This document shows, piece by piece, positions 58,251-64,000 of a DNA stretch of 64,000 nt; the stretch's first letter is position 1, and each line of letters starts with the position of its first letter. The DNA is from Actinophytocola sp963840275 (lineage in GTDB: Bacteria > Actinomycetota > Actinomycetes > Mycobacteriales > Pseudonocardiaceae). The notes below the pieces were generated by a model. It ran no database searches and was not told the DNA's origin. It was given only the letters and a program-made list of their open reading frames with translations. The stretch covers positions 744,001 to 808,000 of the forward strand of contig CAWIYK010000002.1 of NCBI GenBank assembly GCA_963840275.1, read 5' to 3'. The position numbers and the translations under genes were made by a program.

Positions 58251-59516
58251 GTGGCGCTCGTGGTCCAGAAGTACGGCGGCTCATCGCTGGAGAACGCGGA
58301 CCGGATCAAGCGGGTGGCCGAGCGGATCGTGGCGACCCGCAAGGCCGGCAATGACGTCGTGGTCGTGTGCTCAGCGATGGGCGACACCACCGACGAGCTG
58401 CTCGACCTCGCTCAGCGGGTCAACCCGGTACCCCCGGAACGCGAGATGGACATGCTGCTCACCGCCGGTGAGCGCATCTCCAACTCACTCGTCGCGATGG
58501 CCATCAGCGCGCTCGGCGCTGAGGCGCTGTCGTTCACCGGCTCGCAGGCCGGTGTGATCACCGACTCCACCCACGGCAAGGCGCGGATCATCGACGTCAC
58601 GCCCAGCCGGGTGCAGCAGGCGCTGGACGAGGGCTACATCTGCCTGGTCGCGGGCTTCCAGGGCGTGAGCCAGGACACCAAGGACATCACCACGCTCGGC
58701 CGGGGCGGCTCGGACACCACCGCCGTCGCACTGGCCGCCGCGCTGAACGCGGACGTGTGCGAGATCTACACGGACGTGGACGGCGTCTTCACCGCGGACC
58801 CGAGGATCGTGACCGACGCGCGGCGTCTCGACCGGGTGCCCTACGAGGAGATGCTGGAGATGGCGGCCTCGGGGGCCAAGGTCCTGATGCTGCGCTGCGT
58901 GGAGTACGCCCGCCGCTACGGCGTCACGATCCACGTCCGCTCGTCGTACACCAACAAGCCGGGGACCATCGTGACCGGCTCAGTGGAGGACATTCCCGTG
59001 GAACAGGCGATGATCACCGGCGTCGCGCACGACCGCTCCGAGGCCAAGGTCACCGTGACCGGCGTGCCGGACCAGGCCGGTGTCGCGGCCCGGATCTTCC
59101 GGGTGGTCGCGGACGCCGAGATCGACATCGACATGGTGCTGCAGAACGTGTCCAGCACGGTGTCCGGCCGGACCGACATCACGTTCACCCTGTCGAAGGA
59201 CAACGGCCCGACCGCCGTCGGCGCGCTCGAGAAGATCAAGGACGAGCTGGGCTTCAAGGCGGTGCTCTACGACGACCACGTCGGCAAGGTGTCGCTCGTC
59301 GGCGCCGGCATGCGGTCGCACCCCGGGGTCACGGCCACGTTCTGCGAGGCGCTCGCGAAGGCCGGCGTGAACATCGAGATCATCAACACCTCGGAGATCC
59401 GCATCTCGGTGCTCATCCGCGACACCGAGCTGGACGAGGCCGTGCGCGCGATCCACGGCGCGTTCGAGCTCGGCGGCGACGAGGTGGCCAGGGTGTACGC
59501 GGGGAGTGGTCGCTGA
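58251..59516 (+). CDS. ask: Aspartate kinase
   Basis: Phosphorylates aspartate in the first step of lysine, threonine, methionine and diaminopimelate synthesis. The 421-residue protein has the kinase motif VVQKYGGSSLENADRIKRVA, TTLGRGGSDTTAVALAAALN and two C-terminal ACT domains for Lys/Thr feedback. GGAGGAGG lies nine bases before GTG 58251. As in Corynebacterium, an internal start for a separate beta subunit is likely at GTG 58998, preceded by GGAGGA (58985-58990). asd overlaps by one base. Confidence 0.95.
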   Translation: MALVVQKYGGSSLENADRIKRVAERIVATRKAGNDVVVVCSAMGDTTDELLDLAQRVNPVPPEREMDMLLTAGERISNSLVAMAISALGAEALSFTGSQAGVITDSTHGKARIIDVTPSRVQQALDEGYICLVAGFQGVSQDTKDITTLGRGGSDTTAVALAAALNADVCEIYTDVDGVFTADPRIVTDARRLDRVPYEEMLEMAASGAKVLMLRCVEYARRYGVTIHVRSSYTNKPGTIVTGSVEDIPVEQAMITGVAHDRSEAKVTVTGVPDQAGVAARIFRVVADAEIDIDMVLQNVSSTVSGRTDITFTLSKDNGPTAVGALEKIKDELGFKAVLYDDHVGKVSLVGAGMRSHPGVTATFCEALAKAGVNIEIINTSEIRISVLIRDTELDEAVRAIHGAFELGGDEVARVYAGSGR

Positions 59517-60578
59517 TGGCGCCCACGCTCGCGCTCGTCGGCGCCACCGGCGCCGTCGGCACCGTGATGATCGACATCTTCGGCGACCGGGCGGACTGGC
59601 CGTGGGGCGAGGTGCGCCTGATCGCGTCCGCGCGCTCGGCGGGCCGCCGGCTGACCGTCCGCGGCGAGGAGCTGACCGTCGTCGAGCTGTCGCCGGAGGC
59701 GTTCGACGGCGTCGACGTCGCGATGTTCGACGTGCCGGACGAGATCTCCGCACAGTGGGCGCCCGTCGCGGCGGCCCGCGGCGCGGTGGTCGTCGACAAC
59801 TCCGGTGCGTTCCGCATGGACGACGACGTGCCGCTGGTGGTGCCGGAGTGCAACGTCGACAAGATCGCCGACCGGCCGCGCGGGATCATCGCCAACCCGA
59901 ACTGCACGACGCTGTCGATGATGGCCGCGCTCGGCGCGCTGCACCGTTCGTTCGGGCTGAGCGAGCTGGTCGTGGCGTCCTACCAGGCGGTCTCCGGTGC
60001 GGGCGTCGCCGGCGTCGAGCGGCTGTACGCGGAGATCGCCGCGGTCGCCGGCAAGGGCGTCGGCGTGCGCGCCGGTGACGTGCGCGAGGCGCTCGAGGCC
60101 GCCGGTCTCCCGCTGTCCGACTCGCCGTTCCCGGCCCCGCTCGCGATGAACGTCGTGCCGTCGGCCGGCTCCTACAAGGGGGACGGCTGGTTCTCCGAGG
60201 AGCTGAAGGTCCGCAACGAGTCCCGCAAGATCCTGGGCATCCCGACGCTGAAGGTGTCGGCGACCTGCGTGCGCGTGCCCGGTGGTGACGACCCACTCGC
60301 TGGCGGTCCACGCGGTGTTCGACTCGCCGGTGACGGTCGCGCAGGCCCGTGAGGTCTTCGCGGCCCAACCGTCGATCGTGCTCGTGGACGACGCGGAGAA
60401 CGGCGTCTTCCCGACGCCAGCGGACGTCGTCGGCGGCGACCCGACGTACGTCGGCCGGATCCGGCAGGCGCTGGACTTCCCGAACGCGCTGGACTTCTTC
60501 GTGTGCGGCGACAACCTGCGCAAGGGCGCGGCGCTGAACACGTACGAGATCGCCGCGGCGCTCGCTCAGTCCCTCTGA
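59516..60578 (+). CDS. asd: Aspartate-semialdehyde dehydrogenase with apparent frameshift
   Basis: Reduces aspartyl phosphate to the semialdehyde, following Ask. ATG 59516 overlaps the ask stop (TGATG). The NADP motif ALVGATGAVGTVM and the active-site cysteine in IIANPNCTTLSMM are intact up to VSATCVRVP near 60280. There the frame runs into GGDDPLAGG, while the true continuation, VVTTHSLAVHAVFDSPVTVA to the normal C-terminus (ALNTYEIAAALAQSL), is in another frame. One extra G in CCCGGTGGTG (60278-60287) explains it. The enzyme is normally essential, so a sequence error or a second asd copy should be considered. Confidence 0.9.
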
Positions 60579-60769
60579 GCCAGCCACCCCCGCGACTGCC
60601 GCGCCCGAGCCTGGTGATCTTCACGGGTGCCCGCTCGGGCCGGTCCATCCAGGACAGGTTGAGACAGCTGTGCAGCGCCCGTTCGACGCTGGTTCGGGCC
60701 GCCGACGCCGAGGTGTTGTTCCGGGTACCTTCAGCACCTTCCGGTCGGGGATGACACCGTGGAGCGAGC

Positions 60770-61058
60770 ATGACCGCAGCTCAGCCGCGGGCCCTCCGGC
60801 CGGCGCGATGGGCGCTGTCCAACGCCCCCGCGCGGGGTGCTTCCCTTCTACCTCGCGACCGAGGCGGTCGTGCTCGCGCTCGTCGTCCTGTGCCCCGGCC
60901 CGATGCCGACGGCCGGTGACTGGACCCGGCTCGGCGCGCTGTTCGTGGTGTCGACCCTGCAGACCCAGCTGTCGCTCGGCACCGAGAAGGCCCGCCGGTA
61001 CCTGGCGGACGGCCCGCACATCAGCCCGCCCAACCTCCGGCTGCGCCCACCGTCCTGA
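60770..61058 (+). pseudogene. Truncated, frameshifted membrane-protein N-terminus
   Basis: ATG 60770 (after GGAGCGAG) begins AAQPRALRPARWALSNAPAR. The likely continuation is one frame off, VLPFYLATEAVVLALVVLCP, with a membrane helix and a second hydrophobic stretch (LGALFVVSTLQTQLSLGTEK), before a stop at 61058. This pattern resembles the N-terminal membrane part of actinobacterial GGDEF or HD signalling proteins, but no catalytic domain follows. It is probably a remnant; the family suggestion is tentative. Confidence 0.4.
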
Positions 61059-61061
61059 CCG

Positions 61062-61205
61062 CCCGCGTGTCCAACGCTCAAGCCCCGCGTGTCCGACGCT
61101 CAGGCACGGTGAGTTCGACACTCGCGGGCAGCGCCCACGTCACGAATGTTCAACTCACCGGTCGCGAGTGTTGGACACGGGTGTGCTGGGTGTTGGACAC
61201 GCGGG
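61062..61205. repeat. Nested inverted-repeat intergenic element
   Basis: A 144-base stretch between convergent genes with outer 14-bp perfect arms (CCCGCGTGTCCAAC at 61062-61075 and its complement at 61192-61205). Inside are several variants of GTGTCCAAC/GTTGGACAC and an inner GGTGAGTT (61108-61115) / AACTCACC (61152-61159) pair. It can fold into a long multi-stem structure and may act as a bidirectional terminator or be a member of a dispersed palindrome family. Confidence 0.7.
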
Positions 61206-61215
61206 GGTCCCGGCT

Positions 61216-62391
61216 TCAGACAGTGGCGAGCACGCGTTGTCGAGCGGCGAGCAGCGCCGCCACCCCAGCCACGGCCATCCCGCCGACCCCGGCCAGCGCG
61301 AACCCCCACCCCGCCGACGAATGGTCCACCACGAACCCCACCAGCGGCGCGCCGGCCGCGGCGCCAAGGGTGAACGCCGAGGACTGCAACCCCGTCGCCT
61401 CCCCGCGTGCGGCCGCCGGCGCGAGTCGGGCCACCTCCTCGCCGGTGGCGGCCACCGTCGGCGCGCACAGGAACGCCGCCGGCACCAGCACGATCATCAA
61501 CGCCCACCACGCGCCGCCGGCCAGGCCGATCGGAATGGTCAGCGCGCCGAGCCACGCCATCAGCGTCACCTGCCGGAACGAGCGCCGCACCGCCCCGTAC
61601 ACGAACCCGCCGATCGCGGAGCCCGCCGCCCACACCGCCACCACCAACGCGGTCCACCCCAGCTCGCCGGACGCGCGCAGCTGCGCCACGATCGCCACCT
61701 CGGTGCCCGCCAGGATGAACACCGCACCCGCGCCGACGATCAGCACGCCGACCAGTCGCGGCGTCAGCCAGGTGCGCCGCGGCACGCGCTCACCGGTGTC
61801 GGCCGCCTTCTCCGACTCGCTGCGCACGGCCGGGTTCACCGCGAACAGGGCACCACCGACCAGCACGATCCCGCACGCCAGCGCCAGCATCGCCGTCTCC
61901 GTCGTGAACTGCGTGCTCACGAACACCGCGGCCGCCGGACCGACCATGAACGACAGCTCCGTCGACACCGAGTCGGTCGAGTACGCGGTCCTGCGCAGCT
62001 CCTCCGGCACCAGCGCGACGATGGCCTGGCGCCCGATCGACATGGCGGGCAGCACGAGCATGCCGCCGACGAACCCGCACACCAGCAGCGCCGTGTACGA
62101 CAGGTGCGGGGCGACGACCCAGAACGCGGCCTCGCCGAACGTCGTCACCGCGAGCATCGGCCGCAGGCCGAACCGGTCGACGACCCGGCCCATCACCGGC
62201 GCGCCCACCGCGATCCCGATGGTGCACACCGCGCCGACCGTGCCCGCCGCCCCGTAGCCGCGCCCCATCTCGACGGCGATGTGCAGCGTGAGGACCATCC
62301 CGGCGGCGGTGCCCGGGATACGGGCGAAGAACGTGAGCACCATCAGGGTTCGCACCCCGGGCAGTGCCAACACGCGGCGGTAGAGCTGCAT
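61216..62391 (-). CDS. MFS transporter
   Basis: A 391-residue major facilitator superfamily protein with about 12 membrane helices. Helix 1 region is LMVLTFFARIPGTAAGMVLT, and the loop 2-3 motif is reduced to GRVVDRFGLRPML (G-x-x-x-D-R-x-G-R type). The two halves are joined by a charged loop (RSESEKAADTGERVPRRTWL). It is probably a proton-driven exporter of a small molecule. The ATG at 62391 starts just before helix 1 and fits the family; an open frame extends upstream to 62583 without helix character. Confidence 0.88.
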   Translation of the reverse strand: MQLYRRVLALPGVRTLMVLTFFARIPGTAAGMVLTLHIAVEMGRGYGAAGTVGAVCTIGIAVGAPVMGRVVDRFGLRPMLAVTTFGEAAFWVVAPHLSYTALLVCGFVGGMLVLPAMSIGRQAIVALVPEELRRTAYSTDSVSTELSFMVGPAAAVFVSTQFTTETAMLALACGIVLVGGALFAVNPAVRSESEKAADTGERVPRRTWLTPRLVGVLIVGAGAVFILAGTEVAIVAQLRASGELGWTALVVAVWAAGSAIGGFVYGAVRRSFRQVTLMAWLGALTIPIGLAGGAWWALMIVLVPAAFLCAPTVAATGEEVARLAPAAARGEATGLQSSAFTLGAAAGAPLVGFVVDHSSAGWGFALAGVGGMAVAGVAALLAARQRVLATV

Positions 62392-62774
62392 GGATGGATG
62401 TGACCTCTCGTGGGTGGCCGGCGGCAACCAATTTACGTCGGGCCACCGACAGGTTCGGTCTTTTCTGGACTCGTTCCAGAGAAGGTCGCCAAGCAGCACA
62501 CGGCGGGACCTGCGTAAATCCACCACAAGGGTCGTTCGGCGACTCGATCGTGTCACTGGCGTCGCGTCGTTTGCGCTGGTCAACGAGAGGGCGGTAACCG
62601 GTCGTGGCTCTCGTCACCCGTACGGGACGGCGGCCGCCGCCTGCTTGGCCGCATTTATTCACGCATTGCTAATACCTTATCGAATCCGACCGATTTCTGT
62701 ATGGCGCGACCGGCCCGGTACGGAGACCATGCTTTCCGGAGGGAGTTTTCAACACCCTAAGGAGAAGTTCGAGA
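62392..62774. other. Divergent promoter region between MFS and secreted-protein genes
   Basis: No gene seen in this 383-base stretch. A small CTGGA-CTCGT-TCCAG inverted repeat occurs near 62467-62481. The last 130 bases are unusually AT-rich (for example around 62650-62700) and probably carry the promoter of the secreted-protein gene. Confidence 0.45.
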
Positions 62775-63353
62775 ATGAACATCAGACTAATTCGTATTGT
62801 CGTGGCGGTGGTTTCCACCGCCGTGGTGTCCGTGCTCGGCGCCGGTCTCGCGAACGCGGCCGCGGCGGATCGGTTGGCATCGGAAATCGCGCAGGCGAGC
62901 GGTCAGCAGACCACGCACACCGCGGCCGAGTACCTCGAGCAGCTGCACGACTACGTCCAGGCGGCGGTCGACGCGGACGACGTCGACGCGGTGGAGGCGG
63001 CGGTCAAGCACCTGCGTCCGGTGCTCGGCGTGGTGGCCAAGGCCCCGGTGGAGCGGGTCGCGGCGGCACTGAACGACCGGGCCGACGTCCAGGCGGCCCA
63101 GGTCGAGCGGGACCTGCCGGGTCTGACCCTGTTGGCGCCGGTCACCGGCCTGCTGACGTCGTTGCTGGTGACGCTGCTGGACCTGGTGACGAGCCTGCTG
63201 GGCGGCCTGCCGCTGCCCCTGCCGCTACCGCTGCCGGAGCTGCCCGAACTGCCGCTGCCCGAGGTGCCCGGCGCGACCCTGCCCGTGGTGCCGGCGGTAC
63301 CCGTGGTGCCGGCAGCGCCCGACGTGCCGGCCCCGGACGTCCCGCTGCCCTGA
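62775..63353 (+). CDS. Small secreted protein with Leu-Pro-rich C-terminus
   Basis: Unrecognised 192-residue exported protein. The Sec signal peptide ends at GLANAAAA (about residue 29). A charged helical region of about 85 residues follows, then a hydrophobic stretch (LLTSLLVTLLDLVTSLLGGL) and a low-complexity tail of Leu-Pro and Val-Pro repeats. AAGGAG (62759-62764) precedes the ATG. The hydrophobic plus Pro-rich end could span or line the wall. No sortase motif is visible. A strong terminator follows. Confidence 0.65.
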   Translation: MNIRLIRIVVAVVSTAVVSVLGAGLANAAAADRLASEIAQASGQQTTHTAAEYLEQLHDYVQAAVDADDVDAVEAAVKHLRPVLGVVAKAPVERVAAALNDRADVQAAQVERDLPGLTLLAPVTGLLTSLLVTLLDLVTSLLGGLPLPLPLPLPELPELPLPEVPGATLPVVPAVPVVPAAPDVPAPDVPLP

Positions 63354-63371
63354 CCGAGTCCGCACGAAGAA

Positions 63372-63418
63372 CCGGACCGCGGTAATCCATTCGAGGGGTG
63401 TGGATTACCGCGGTCCGG
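63372..63418 (+). terminator. Terminator between convergent genes
   Basis: Perfect 18-bp stem (CCGGACCGCGGTAATCCA and its complement) with an 11-base loop, 18 bases after the secreted-protein stop and 15 bases before the convergent hydrolase stop, so it can serve both. Confidence 0.9.
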
Positions 63419-63433
63419 CGCGTCCGAAAACAG

Positions 63434-64000
63434 TTACGCGGTCGGTCGGAAAATGTCCACGACATTCGCGCGTGACCGCAACGCGAGGCCCGTGCGCAGC
63501 GCACCGGCGGCTTCCGACACGGCTTCCCGAAATCGCGTGCCGAGGTTGATGAAACTGACGAAACCGTGAATAAGGTCGTCGTGCTGGCGTTTCACCACGG
63601 GCACGCCGGCCTCCCGCAGCCGGTCGGCGAACGCGTTGCCCTCGTCACGCAGCGGGTCGAACCCCGCGGTCGCCACGTAGGCGGGCGGCAGTCCACGCAG
63701 GTCGTCGGCGAGCAGCACGGACACCCGCGGGTCGGACCTCGTGTCGACGTCCGGCACGTAGTGGTCGAGGAACCAGGTCATGTCGTCGTCGGTGAGGAAG
63801 AACCCGTCGGCGAACACGTCCCGCGAGCGCCGCCGCGTCGTCATGTCGGTCGCCGGGTAGAACAGCAGCTGGAACACCGGCCGCGGCCCGCTGGCCCGCA
63901 CGGTGTCGAGACAGACGGTGGCGGCCAGGTTGGCGCCCGCGCTGTCCCCGCCGACCGCGATCGCGGACGGGTCCGCGCCGAGCGTCTCCGCGTTGGCGGC
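63434..64000 (-). CDS. Alpha/beta hydrolase (HSL family), N-terminus outside window
   Basis: C-terminal 188 residues of an alpha/beta-hydrolase-3 (hormone-sensitive-lipase-like) esterase; the frame stays open to base 64000. The nucleophile elbow is AVGGDSAGANLAA at the right edge of the window. The catalytic aspartate is in YVATAGFDPLRDEGNAFADR and the histidine in QHDDLIHGFVSF. It hydrolyses esters of short or medium acyl chains in known relatives. The N-terminal HGGG oxyanion motif would lie outside the window. Confidence 0.9.
   Translation of the reverse strand, partial: AANAETLGADPSAIAVGGDSAGANLAATVCLDTVRASGPRPVFQLLFYPATDMTTRRRSRDVFADGFFLTDDDMTWFLDHYVPDVDTRSDPRVSVLLADDLRGLPPAYVATAGFDPLRDEGNAFADRLREAGVPVVKRQHDDLIHGFVSFINLGTRFREAVSEAAGALRTGLALRSRANVVDIFRPTA

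Overview
The window looks like a chromosomal segment of a high-GC, sporulating-type actinomycete, most probably a member of the Pseudonocardiales (Lentzea, Saccharothrix or Actinosynnema-like). This rests on G+C-rich codon use, many GTG starts, ATGA/GTGA gene overlaps, tadA beside its actinobacterial partner gene, the small SRP RNA beside dnaX, dnaX-ybaB-recR order, a geosmin synthase, LAxTG (class E sortase type) wall proteins and an orphan DUF742 conservon protein. The genus is inference.

Layout. 1-5.5 kb: an ABC exporter (permease cut by the left edge, ATPase) with a divergent MarR/GbsR-type regulator sharing a palindromic operator, a DUF885 protein and a proline-rich membrane protein. 5.7-7.8 kb: a thioester-domain wall-anchored protein, an MT0933-like antitoxin and a glycolipid-binding-domain protein. 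8.2-11.4 kb: tyrA and an M20 peptidase, divergent from the tRNA-deaminase-associated gene and tadA. 11.5-21.1 kb: a decayed island between tadA and tRNA-Ser(CGA). It carries a broken membrane protein, a GNAT, a multidomain putative toxin with an N-terminal tag like those of contractile-injection-system cargo, an orphan DUF742 protein, a 379-bp inverted-repeat element, a sigma/anti-sigma-like pair, a receiver domain without its phospho-acceptor, a second wall-anchored protein, and remnants of a group II intron, an IS3-type transposase and a tyrosine integrase. 21.2-25.5 kb: a secreted nuclease/phosphatase-fold protein, a broken TetR gene, small proteins and a second tRNA-Ser(GGA).

25.5-29 kb holds a DksA/TraR zinc-finger protein, an ECF sigma factor with its membrane partner and an ECF42-type sigma factor with its DGPF/YCII partner. 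29.3-35.7 kb has geosmin synthase, a small phosphatase-like protein, a large LuxR-type ATPase regulator and an unknown helical protein. 35.7-40.1 kb is a conserved replication/repair block: SRP RNA, dnaX, a lipoprotein amidase, ybaB, recR and a kinase. 40.3-46.4 kb is a five-gene peptide ABC importer with a small upstream reading frame and an intercistronic hairpin. 46.7-50.2 kb has an NAD(P)-binding protein, leuA with a leucine leader peptide and attenuator, and two tandem small membrane proteins, the second frameshifted. 50.6-55.4 kb is a partial steroid C/D-ring (HIP) catabolic cluster: fadD3, kstR2, fadA6 and two SDR genes, with two different operator palindromes. 55.4-58.1 kb has an aminoglycoside-phosphotransferase-fold protein, a nitroreductase and a membrane glycosyltransferase. 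58.2-60.6 kb is ask-asd, with an apparent frameshift in asd. 60.8-64 kb has a broken gene, a nested-palindrome repeat, an MFS exporter, a small secreted protein and an alpha/beta hydrolase cut by the right edge.

Three copies of a ~110-140 bp repeat carrying DnaA-box-like sequences (at 7.85, 46.43 and 50.18 kb), each directly after a plus-strand gene, and the toxin-bearing island next to tRNA-Ser are the most unusual structures. Several genes carry single-base frameshifts. In the island this looks like decay, but in asd a sequence error is at least as likely.
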